Source of the DNA: Candidatus Avelusimicrobium intestinale
GTDB taxonomy: Bacteria; Elusimicrobiota; Elusimicrobia; Elusimicrobiales; Elusimicrobiaceae
DNA length: 64,000 nt
Direction of reading: 5' to 3'
NCBI GenBank assembly: GCA_902765225.1
Contig: CACWYV010000001.1
Span: 62,001-126,000, forward strand
The notes beneath the pieces were generated by a model. It worked only from the letters and a program-made list of their open reading frames with translations, ran no database searches and was not told the DNA's origin. The translations under genes and the position numbers were made by a program. Every line of letters starts with the position of its first letter. Positions within the stretch are counted from its first letter, which is position 1. Shown piece after piece: positions 1-6,151 of the stretch.

Positions 1-2
1 CC

Positions 3-794
3 ATCAACGTATGCTTGGCCCCCAAAGGCAAACGCTTTTCGCACGAGTCCAACGGGTACCGCGTGGTAGAACATTTGGCTAATTACGGCGAAGGGCTGAA
101 TTTAACTTTTGCCGTGAAAGACGGGATTATTTGTCATTGCGGGGAAGATTACGCCAACAACCAACTCCGCCCCACCACTACGCCCAACGATTTGGAAAGC
201 ATTTCCGGGCGCAATCAAATGCCCTCTACCTACGAAGGATGTATCGTACGTTTGGCCGATAAAATTGCTTATTTGGGCCGCGATATTGAAGATGCCATCA
301 AGGCAGATATCATCACCGCGGACGATATTCCGCAAAACGTGCGCCGGGAACTGGGAGAGCGCAACGGAGAAATTATCAATACCCTCACGTTGGACCTCAT
401 TGGTCATTCCCAAGGACGGGATTATATTGGATTTTCCGACGAAAAATTTGAACTACTCTCCCAACTGCGCCGTTTCAACCACGAACGCATTTACGACAAC
501 GAACAAATGCGCCAACGCAAAGAAACCATTACCAAATGTATCCGCGATTTGTTTGATTACTTCCACCGGATTTTTGAGCGGTACGGCTTTCAGTACGAAT
601 CTTACGAAAAAGAAGGCAAACAAACGGCCCATAATTTTGCCAATTATATGTATTCTATGCGCAAAGTCTACGGGCAAGACGAAACAAAACTGGATGACAT
701 CATTGCCGACTTTGTGGCCGGAATGACCGATTCCTACGCGCTGGATGTAATGGAAGACGTCATCTTACCTAATTCCATTAAGTTTTTACGGTAA
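3..794 (+). CDS. dGTPase-like HD-domain dNTP triphosphohydrolase, 5' end cut by window
   Basis: The C-terminal part of a dNTP triphosphohydrolase of the dGTPase family, which removes triphosphate from dNTPs. Seen: the frame is open to the window edge, and the segment FSHESNGYRVVEHL matches the family's motif after the HD site. EGCIVRLADKIAYLGRDIED matches the late HD motif (R-x-A-D-x-I-A-Y, D-I-x-D-A). The first HD histidines lie upstream of the window. The TTG at 15 is probably not a start, because in-frame codons continue before it. A strong bidirectional terminator follows. Identification of the family is firm; the preferred nucleotide is not known. Confidence 0.8.
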   Translation: MNVCLAPKGKRFSHESNGYRVVEHLANYGEGLNLTFAVKDGIICHCGEDYANNQLRPTTTPNDLESISGRNQMPSTYEGCIVRLADKIAYLGRDIEDAIKADIITADDIPQNVRRELGERNGEIINTLTLDLIGHSQGRDYIGFSDEKFELLSQLRRFNHERIYDNEQMRQRKETITKCIRDLFDYFHRIFERYGFQYESYEKEGKQTAHNFANYMYSMRKVYGQDETKLDDIIADFVAGMTDSYALDVMEDVILPNSIKFLR

Positions 795-810
795 AAATTC
801 CCTCATAGCA

Positions 811-840
811 AAAGGCCCCGGCGTAACCGGGGCCTTTGTG
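811..840. terminator. Bidirectional intrinsic terminator
   Basis: An 11-bp perfect stem (811-821 with 827-837, aaaggccccgg / ccggggccttt) has a 5-base loop, with A-rich and T-rich flanks. It sits between the convergent dGTPase-like gene and the ankyrin-like gene and can serve both. Confidence 0.85.
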
Positions 841-857
841 TTTCCGGGTAGGAGGTT

Positions 858-1466
858 TTATTTGAACAAGTACGGGGTATATATCTTGAAATAGTCAATA
901 ACTTGATGCATACCGGGAACTTTCTCGTTGGCCAACGCCGCCTGCACAATGCTGCGTCCGCCGGCAAAGCTCAATTCACGCACGAGGGCCATTTTTACGG
1001 GAAGTACAAATTTCATGGCACCGCCGGCTTCCATGGCTGCGTACGCTTCGCGCACGGCCACATCCAACTGGGTTCCCTCATACAATTTAAAAAACACATT
1101 GGCATCAAATTGCTCCGGATGCACCACGCTGTAATTGACGTAACGCATAAACGGAGTTTCCCCCATTTGGTTACGGCTATTAAGAAGTTCAAACAACAGC
1201 GCCCGGTCTTTTTCCCGCACGCGCGCGGACAAGGTTTGCAACGTATATACATCTTGCACATAGTGGAACACATTGTTACCAAACCGGTCCGTTGCTTTTA
1301 ACAAACTCTCATCTTTCAAAAAAGCAATATCCAACGTGCGGCCTTCCTGCACAATTTTTAAGAAGGCTTCTTCTTTGGCTTTTTGCGGCATATCTTCCGC
1401 AATCGTCTCTGCCTGTGCCGATACAAACCCGGCTAAAATAAATAAAGTAAAAAATATCTTTTTCAT
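858..1466 (-). CDS. Secreted protein with ankyrin-like repeats, function unknown
   Basis: A 202-residue protein with a clear signal peptide (MKKIFFTLFILAGFVSAQA) and predicted cleavage near residue 19. The mature part has two segments that resemble ankyrin repeats: ATDRFGNNVFHYV near residues 58-70 and NQMGETPFMRYV near 98-110 (compare D-x-x-G-N-T-x-L-H-x-A). The repeats are few and imperfect, so the fold is inferred. An export role in periplasmic binding is possible but unproven. The start is supported by a run of Gs (ggcggggg) just upstream of the ATG. The upstream region holds an unusual GACCTA motif cluster. It is monocistronic, ending at the shared terminator at 811-840. Confidence 0.65.
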   Translation of the reverse strand: MKKIFFTLFILAGFVSAQAETIAEDMPQKAKEEAFLKIVQEGRTLDIAFLKDESLLKATDRFGNNVFHYVQDVYTLQTLSARVREKDRALLFELLNSRNQMGETPFMRYVNYSVVHPEQFDANVFFKLYEGTQLDVAVREAYAAMEAGGAMKFVLPVKMALVRELSFAGGRSIVQAALANEKVPGMHQVIDYFKIYTPYLFK

Positions 1467-1519
1467 ATGTCCCCCGCCTGCTTACCTATATCTTATGTTC
1501 TTTTGAGTGATTTTACGAG

Positions 1520-1582
1520 GGTCTTAAGACCTACGTTTAGAGGTTTTTGGACCTAGGTAAAAATAGGTCTAAAGACCTATTT
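1520..1582. repeat. Cluster of GACCTA motifs and palindromes upstream of the ankyrin-like gene
   Basis: Noncoding. It contains a 12-bp perfect palindrome at 1520-1531 (ggtcttaagacc), an 8-bp palindrome at 1551-1558 (acctaggt) and a 10-bp inverted repeat at 1561-1570/1573-1582 (aaataggtct aa agacctattt). The hexamer GACCTA occurs at 1528, 1550 and 1574 in the same direction, about two helical turns apart, and once inverted at 1564-1569. Spacing and symmetry resemble an operator array; no regulator is identified. Confidence 0.6.
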
Positions 1583-1627
1583 GCAGATAGGCGGTAAAAG
1601 GCCCCTTAGCAGTTTCCCAACACACAT

Positions 1628-1657
1628 AAAAAACCCCCGGCTTATTCCAGGGGTTTA
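1628..1657 (-). terminator. Terminator of tRNA-Gly
   Basis: Read on the minus strand just after the tRNA: a GC-rich hairpin (aaacccc / ggggttt arms at 1631-1637 and 1650-1656) is followed by a run of six Ts. It ends the tRNA transcript. Confidence 0.75.
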
Positions 1658-1659
1658 AA

Positions 1660-1733
1660 TGGAGCGGGCGAAGAGAATCGAACTCTCGTCTCAACCTTGG
1701 CAAGGTCGCGTTCTACCATTGAACCACGCCCGC
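1660..1733 (-). tRNA. tRNA-Gly(GCC)
   Basis: On the minus strand a full cloverleaf can be folded: acceptor GCGGGCG / CGCCCGC, D arm around GGTTCAATGGTAGAAC, anticodon stem-loop with TTGCCAA (anticodon GCC, glycine), and T arm AGAGTTCGATTCTCT. The terminal CCA is encoded (1660-1662). It is 74 nt including CCA. An extended -10 promoter lies about 27 nt upstream, and an intrinsic terminator follows at once. Confidence 0.95.
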
Positions 1734-1759
1734 AGAAATCCTCTCCTGCCAACGGATAT

Positions 1760-1768
1760 ATTATAGCA
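1760..1768 (-). promoter_or_regulatory. Extended -10 promoter for tRNA-Gly
   Basis: The minus strand reads TGCTATAAT (TATAAT at 1760-1765 with TGC at 1766-1768). Expected initiation is near 1753, giving a short 5' leader that RNase P would remove. No clear -35 is seen, as fits an extended -10. Confidence 0.6.
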
Positions 1769-1791
1769 AATGTACCGCCGGTTGCACAAAT

Positions 1792-2703
1792 TTATTTTTT
1801 ACCCGCACGGCCGGTCTTCCGCGAGGACGGAGCCGGGGCCGTGGCGGGTACAGCCGGTGCAGTACCCGATAGCAATACGCCGGCAATGGATTTTAAGTAT
1901 GTGTTTTCCCGTACGGCTTGTTGTACACCCGGATTGAACCGCAAATCATTCAATACGGCATTGCTGCGAATGACGGCCAACGCCTCTTGCGGACGGTCGC
2001 GGTAGTATTTAACACCCGGGCTGACCAGCAAATGGCTCATAAACCGGCTGTTTGCCACAATCCGCACCAGTTGCGGATCGGCCAACACCGCCTGTACCGT
2101 TGCGTTAGAGAAAAAATTATCAATATCATAGGTTTGATTAGCCAATTCCCGCAGTTGCTGGGGATCCGCCAATAACCGCTCCATACCCGGCCGGCGTAAA
2201 AAGGATTGAATCATATCTTCGTTGGATAACAACTGCCGGATAATTTCCGGGTCGGTTATATTGGAGTTGATATTGGTAATCAAGGCCCACGGTGCCGCAC
2301 CGATCACCTCGTAATTTTGCCGGGTAAAATTCTCCTTATTAAAGCGGTTAAGAATCGGCAACATACTCCCCACATTGGTATAGGCGTCAAAGCGTTCTTG
2401 TCCCCCCTGGATTTGCACATATTTGACACCCGCTTTGGGATCAAAATCCCGTGATTCTTGTATAGGAACCAAATCGTCGGCAATTTTTTCCGTCTGCCTT
2501 TGCGATAACCAAATAAATAACACGGTCAGCCCCAACAAGCCCAGCACAACGCCGCCCAATATTTTATCGGCTTTGCTTTTCCGCACCGGACGCAAAGGCA
2601 CCCCTTCCGGCGGGATAACCGCCGGAGTACCCGGTGCATGAGGCGGATGGTTGCGGTATTTGGCCGGATTACGCAGACGGTCTATAATTTCTTGCTGGTC
2701 CAT
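1792..2703 (-). CDS. Single-pass membrane protein, uncharacterised
   Basis: A 303-residue protein: a proline-rich cytoplasmic N-terminus, one membrane segment near residues 47-66 (ILGGVVLGLLGLTVLFIWL), then a long soluble domain ending in a low-complexity Ala/Pro/Lys tail. The soluble part has short helical units rich in Leu/Asn/Asp-Pro (for example DPEIIRQLLSNEDMIQSFLR and LLADPQQLRELA). These vaguely recall STI1-type chaperone-binding repeats, but this resemblance is weak. I do not recognise the family. The start has a good Shine-Dalgarno (gagaggg). It is divergent from the YbgC gene, and the shared promoter region carries an inverted repeat. Confidence 0.6.
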   Translation of the reverse strand: MDQQEIIDRLRNPAKYRNHPPHAPGTPAVIPPEGVPLRPVRKSKADKILGGVVLGLLGLTVLFIWLSQRQTEKIADDLVPIQESRDFDPKAGVKYVQIQGGQERFDAYTNVGSMLPILNRFNKENFTRQNYEVIGAAPWALITNINSNITDPEIIRQLLSNEDMIQSFLRRPGMERLLADPQQLRELANQTYDIDNFFSNATVQAVLADPQLVRIVANSRFMSHLLVSPGVKYYRDRPQEALAVIRSNAVLNDLRFNPGVQQAVRENTYLKSIAGVLLSGTAPAVPATAPAPSSRKTGRAGKK

Positions 2704-2726
2704 AATTCCCTCTCGGCAAATAACAG

Positions 2727-2776
2727 GTTAGATAAAGTATAATTTATTATAACAGATTATGAAACACTTATCTAAC
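2727..2776. promoter_or_regulatory. Divergent promoter region bracketed by an inverted repeat
   Basis: GTTAGATAA at 2727-2735 and its exact complement TTATCTAAC at 2768-2776 enclose a TATAAT on the plus strand (2738-2743) and a TATAAT on the minus strand (2746-2751). The two -10 boxes would serve ybgC and the membrane-protein gene. The arms are well placed to act as an operator; no -35 box is convincing. Confidence 0.5.
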
Positions 2777-2787
2777 AGGAGTTCCCT

Positions 2788-3180
2788 ATGCTGACAAAGA
2801 CTATCTTTTACCACGATACCGATTGCGGCGGCGTGGTATATTACGGTAACTATTTGAAATTTTTTGAGGAGGCCCGCACCTTGTATATGCAAGAGCGTGG
2901 TTATTCCGTACCCGATTTAATGAAACGTGGCCTTTATTTTGTGGTAGCCCGGCAAGAAACGGAATATAAATATCCCGTCCGGTATGCGGATGTAATTACA
3001 ATAGACACCCAAATTGCCGAAGTGTCCGACATTAAAATTGTTTTTGAAAACACAATTAAAAATCAAGACGGCCGCTTGTGTACCAAAGGGAAAACTACGT
3101 TGGTATGCGTCAATGCACAAGGGATGCCTTCCCCCATGGGCGCCAGCGTCAAGCAAGCCATGGCCCCTACCCCGCGGTAA
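2788..3180 (+). CDS. ybgC: Acyl-CoA thioesterase, YbgC/FadM hotdog family
   Basis: A 130-residue single hotdog-domain thioesterase that hydrolyses acyl-CoA thioesters in the cytoplasm. Seen: the N-terminal family signature FYHDTDCGGVVYYGNYLKFF, with the catalytic-type Asp and the GVVYY turn, followed by E-E-A-R on the long helix. Length is normal for the family. The start has aggag 8 bases upstream. In many bacteria ybgC travels with tol-pal genes; here it stands alone, so a link to the envelope is only inferred. A short hairpin at 3195-3209 lies after the stop but has no T-run. Confidence 0.85.
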   Translation: MLTKTIFYHDTDCGGVVYYGNYLKFFEEARTLYMQERGYSVPDLMKRGLYFVVARQETEYKYPVRYADVITIDTQIAEVSDIKIVFENTIKNQDGRLCTKGKTTLVCVNAQGMPSPMGASVKQAMAPTPR

Positions 3181-3227
3181 GAAAAATCTGTCAGGCGGGA
3201 AATACCCGCACAACCGGAAAATTTTAT

Positions 3228-3233
3228 TATAAT
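3228..3233 (+). promoter_or_regulatory. Possible -10 for the first pilin gene
   Basis: TATAAT sits 42 bases before the ATG at 3275, in a T/A-rich stretch. No good -35 is seen at the right distance, so this is tentative. Confidence 0.35.
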
Positions 3234-3274
3234 AACAACGTAGTGCAAAAATTGATTCTATTTTTGGAATTATT

Positions 3275-3865
3275 ATGATACTGCCCCAAAAAGGAAATTA
3301 CTTCGTTCATACCTCCTCTGCCAGTGGGGTCTTGCCCGTCGTAAATAAAAATAATAGTGTCATTCCGCACCGGATGCGGAATCTCTCCGCTTTCACCCTC
3401 ATTGAATTGTTAGTAGTTGTTCTCATTATCGGCATTTTGGCCGCTATTGCCGTGCCGCAATATCAAAGAGCCGTGGACAAGTCCAAATTTACCCAACTGG
3501 TCACCGTCAGTAAACAAATTGTGGATGCCCAACAGGCCTATTACATGGCTAACGGTGTTTATGCTATGCGGGCGGATGAATTGACGTTGGATCTTCCTTT
3601 ACTGAATAATGGCGCCCAGTTTGGCACTTCCACGTGGCATTGCGAATTTACATACGCCAACGGAGTGGGGGGATCTCCCCGAACATCCTGCTATATGAAC
3701 CAATTAGGTATCGGTTTTCAGCGGTATCATGCAAAAAACCACGTCATATGTTGTGCGTATGCTTCGTCTAACTGGAAAGGCGATTGGTTATGCCAAGATA
3801 TTACCCAAAAGAAAACACCGTACTCCAATCAAAGTAGCATGCGTTGCTATAGCGGAGATATCTAA
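3275..3865 (+). CDS. Type IV pilin-like protein with a long leader (pilin A)
   Basis: A prepilin-like protein of 196 residues. The conserved hydrophobic helix starts at FTLIELLVVVLIIGILAAIA (residues 41-60) with Glu at position +5. The C-terminal domain is short, with Cys pairs that could form disulfides. The residue before the cleavage site is Ala (NLSA|FTLIE), where Gly is usual. From ATG 3275 the leader is about 40 residues. An internal ATG at 3374 would give a normal 7-residue leader but has no Shine-Dalgarno and sits at a hairpin loop. The first 13 codons match the leader of the pilin near 26.6 kb almost exactly, which supports real translation from 3275. Export and assembly need machinery outside the window. 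Confidence 0.8.
   Translation: MILPQKGNYFVHTSSASGVLPVVNKNNSVIPHRMRNLSAFTLIELLVVVLIIGILAAIAVPQYQRAVDKSKFTQLVTVSKQIVDAQQAYYMANGVYAMRADELTLDLPLLNNGAQFGTSTWHCEFTYANGVGGSPRTSCYMNQLGIGFQRYHAKNHVICCAYASSNWKGDWLCQDITQKKTPYSNQSSMRCYSGDI
3362..3382. repeat. 8-bp hairpin inside the pilin A leader
   Basis: ATTCCGCA (3362-3369) pairs perfectly with TGCGGAAT (3375-3382) around a 5-base loop. The alternative start ATG at 3374 begins at the last loop base. The layout recalls REP-like palindromes, but I see no second copy in this window. Confidence 0.5.
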
Positions 3866-3887
3866 CTACGCATTGGCGCATACTTGC

Positions 3888-3920
3888 AAAAAATACCCCG
3901 GGGATACCGGGGTATTTTTG
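3888..3920. terminator. Bidirectional intrinsic terminator
   Basis: An 11-bp perfect stem (3891-3901 with 3907-3917, aaataccccgg / ccggggtattt) has a 5-base loop with A-run and T-run flanks. It separates convergent pilin A and speB. Confidence 0.85.
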
Positions 3921-3937
3921 TGCATATTCAACCCAAC

Positions 3938-4822
3938 TTATTTTTTCTTATCTTTTAAGGCCAAATATCCCATTAACCGGTAAATCAGTTTAGATACGTT
4001 AAACTCCGTAATGGTATCGGCACTGCGTTTGCACGCTTCCACCACATCTACCGCTACGATTTTTTTGCGTTTAATCACTTCTCTAAACAAATCCAACGCT
4101 TCGTACCACATAAACCCGCCCGGTTGCGGTGTACCGGTAGCCGGAATGACCGACGGGTCAAAACCGTCTACATCAATGGTGATATACACCGTATCGGTCA
4201 GTTTTTTGATCACCTGCGGAATTAGTTTTTTGATGTCGCGATGCTCGTGCATTAAAAAAGTAGTCACTTTGCCCGCGTTACAAAACTGTTTTTCCTCGCT
4301 GGCTACGCTACGGATACCCACTTGCACTACCGGCACCTGACGCGACGCCGGATACAACGCACACGCGTGGCTTTTGGGCGTGCCCTCAAACGTGGGGCGC
4401 AAATCTGCATGGGCATCAAAATGCAGGATGCTCAAGTTTTTGTATTTTTCAATGTACGGTTGCGCGAGTGCCTGCGTAACGGTATGCTCCCCACCAATAT
4501 AAAAAGGGATGGCCGGATATTGCATTAAACGGCGCACCGTTTTATCTATATTTTTAAATACGGTATTAGTGGAACCCTTGCAATTCACGGCGGGTTGGGT
4601 GTTGATACCCAGTTCCCACGTTTCGGTTTTCGTTTCCTCGTCCCACAGTTCAATTTGGGTGGAGGCCTCTATCACCGCGGCAGGGCCTTTGGCGGTTCCG
4701 TGTCCGTAGCAGACCGTCTTTTCAAACGGTACCGGCACGACCGCGAATTTACAAAGGGGCAGAGAACTGGTTTTGCTCTCTAGCCCCATGAACTTATCGG
4801 TTTGTACGTTATCTTCGCTCAC
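3938..4822 (-). CDS. speB: Agmatinase (ureohydrolase family)
   Basis: Hydrolyses agmatine to putrescine and urea. Seen: the binuclear Mn motifs GGEHT, HFDAHADL and TIDVDGFDPS in order, plus the N-terminal VPVPFEKTVCYG strand-loop typical of agmatinases. The frame runs open further upstream into pdaD, but that part does not look coding. A GTG at 4822 preceded by a GGA gives an N-terminus like relatives (..DKFMGLE); ATG 4789 is the alternative. It follows pdaD by 14 bases, so the pair makes putrescine from arginine through agmatine. Arginase-type use of arginine is less likely given that partner. Confidence 0.88.
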   Translation of the reverse strand: MSEDNVQTDKFMGLESKTSSLPLCKFAVVPVPFEKTVCYGHGTAKGPAAVIEASTQIELWDEETKTETWELGINTQPAVNCKGSTNTVFKNIDKTVRRLMQYPAIPFYIGGEHTVTQALAQPYIEKYKNLSILHFDAHADLRPTFEGTPKSHACALYPASRQVPVVQVGIRSVASEEKQFCNAGKVTTFLMHEHRDIKKLIPQVIKKLTDTVYITIDVDGFDPSVIPATGTPQPGGFMWYEALDLFREVIKRKKIVAVDVVEACKRSADTITEFNVSKLIYRLMGYLALKDKKK

Positions 4823-4836
4823 AAAAAGTCCGTATG

Positions 4837-5391
4837 TTATCTGACAAATACAGCGGCCGCCAACACCGTCGTCCACATGCCATCTACGCAAATAGCCGAT
4901 TGGGTGATGTTCGTGGTGCGGACAATTTTGCCGCTCATTTTCCAAATTTCTTCTTTTTTATCCCACGTGGTATCGTTATCAAAGTCAATTCCCAACGTGG
5001 TGGAAAGCATAAGGGCGGCCAAATCTTCGGCATAGTCACCCGCTTGCTTATCGGTCTCGCCGAAACTGTGGTGTTCGGACAAATACCCGTAATTGTTTTT
5101 GCCGTCTTTGGGAATAGCCACCCCGACGGACGCCGCAATCATACGGCGATATTCGTTGCTGGTGTTGCGGCTGATGACGCAATGCAAAATCTGTCCGGGC
5201 TTCAACTGTTCCCGGCCTTTAGCGGCGGGGATCAATTTGCAACCGGGCGGGAAAATGCTGGACACCGGCACGATATTAAACGGCGCAATGTGGGCATCGC
5301 GCAAGGCCTCTTCAAAACTGGCCAGTTTTTCTTTGTGACGTCCGATCCCCTTGGTAAGGAAGATCTCTTTTGCTACAAACGGTTCGTACAT
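4837..5391 (-). CDS. pdaD: Pyruvoyl-dependent arginine decarboxylase
   Basis: Decarboxylates arginine to agmatine using a pyruvoyl group formed by self-cleavage. Seen: length 184, the cleavage motif VPVSSIFPPGC around residues 42-52 (cleavage between the two serines), the glycine-rich ISRNTSNEYRRMIAASVGVA strand, and the late GYLSEHH segment. This family is best known in archaea and chlamydiae, in place of PLP-type SpeA. It is first gene of the pdaD-speB pair under a good sigma-70-like promoter. The family call is confident. Confidence 0.9.
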   Translation of the reverse strand: MYEPFVAKEIFLTKGIGRHKEKLASFEEALRDAHIAPFNIVPVSSIFPPGCKLIPAAKGREQLKPGQILHCVISRNTSNEYRRMIAASVGVAIPKDGKNNYGYLSEHHSFGETDKQAGDYAEDLAALMLSTTLGIDFDNDTTWDKKEEIWKMSGKIVRTTNITQSAICVDGMWTTVLAAAVFVR

Positions 5392-5439
5392 TTTTTGTTT
5401 TCCACAGTTCCTTTTATAATAGATTTATTACTACATAAA

Positions 5440-5467
5440 ATTATAACAAAAAAACACATTTTGTAAA
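5440..5467 (-). promoter_or_regulatory. Promoter of pdaD-speB
   Basis: The minus strand carries TTTACA (5462-5467), a 16-base spacer and TATAAT (5440-5445). Initiation near 5433 would give a 5' UTR of about 40 bases before the pdaD ATG, which has only a weak GGA as ribosome site. Confidence 0.55.
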
Positions 5468-5491
5468 CCATTATTTCCCGGTAATATTTTT

Positions 5492-5500
5492 TGCTATAAT
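5492..5500 (+). promoter_or_regulatory. Extended -10 promoter for the second pilin gene
   Basis: TGCTATAAT with TATAAT at 5495-5500; initiation is expected near 5507. No -35 consensus is visible, as in other extended -10 sites of this window. Confidence 0.6.
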
Positions 5501-5566
5501 GACTGGGTAAAATTTTATTTATTGGGACAGTCGCGCCAAATACAAATTTTTACCGGAGCATACGCT

Positions 5567-6118
5567 ATGAAACAAAACCGCGCTTTTACTCTCATTGAAT
5601 TATTGGTTGTTGTACTTATCATTGGTATCTTGGCCTCTATTGCGTTGCCGCAATATCAAAAAGCGGTAGAAAAATCAAAAGCCACGCAAGCCCTCACTCT
5701 CCTCAACTCACTCGGGCAAGCACAAACGGCGTATCGTTTGTCTAGCGGCCAGGCGGCTGAAAAATTTGAGGAACTGGGAGTAGAAATTCCTTTTACGGGG
5801 AACACGCCCTGGCGTACGGTTGATTCCAATATCACCGATACACGCTCTAACGCGGATTGGTCTTTTCAACTTTGGAAACAAAATACAGGGTCCTCTAACC
5901 GTATGATTATGGCAGGGCGCATTTCAGGGCCTTACAAAGGCGGCGGATTCGTATTGTATGTAGATGGCCCGCTGGAAGGGTCGCTGCGTTGCGTGGAACG
6001 CAGCGGACTGGGAATTACTCTTTCCGGCGAGCCCGGACGGTATTGCAAACGGTTTTTTGGCGGAACACTTTTAGGTACGGAATCCGCCACCTTGCGGGAA
6101 TACAAACTACCTCAATAG
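5567..6118 (+). CDS. Type IV pilin-like protein (pilin C)
   Basis: A 184-residue prepilin-like protein. The short basic leader MKQNRA is followed by FTLIELLVVVLIIGILASIA with Glu +5; the residue before cleavage is Ala, as in pilin A. The helix ends in LPQYQKAVEKSKATQALTLL, then a small C-terminal domain with a Cys pair near the end. The ATG at 5567 is chosen because ccggagca lies 8 bases upstream and the leader is then the normal length; the frame is open further upstream. It has its own extended -10 promoter. It could be a major or minor pilin or a type II secretion pseudopilin; the sequence does not decide. Confidence 0.85.
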   Translation: MKQNRAFTLIELLVVVLIIGILASIALPQYQKAVEKSKATQALTLLNSLGQAQTAYRLSSGQAAEKFEELGVEIPFTGNTPWRTVDSNITDTRSNADWSFQLWKQNTGSSNRMIMAGRISGPYKGGGFVLYVDGPLEGSLRCVERSGLGITLSGEPGRYCKRFFGGTLLGTESATLREYKLPQ

Positions 6119-6142
6119 TTTTCCCGTTTTTCTCCCCATAAA

Positions 6143-6151
6143 TGCTATGAT
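6143..6151 (+). promoter_or_regulatory. Extended -10 promoter for the M3 peptidase
   Basis: TGCTATGAT with TATGAT at 6146-6151. Initiation 7 bases on would fall on the ATG at 6158, so the first in-frame protein would be made from a leaderless mRNA. Confidence 0.5.

Noticed and set aside
3195-3209. Terminator after ybgC
   Set aside because: The hairpin has only 5 bp and no T-run.
4823-4945. N-terminal extension of agmatinase rich in His and Cys
   Set aside because: The stretch lies in the end of pdaD in another frame and is unlike any agmatinase. Start moved to 4822.
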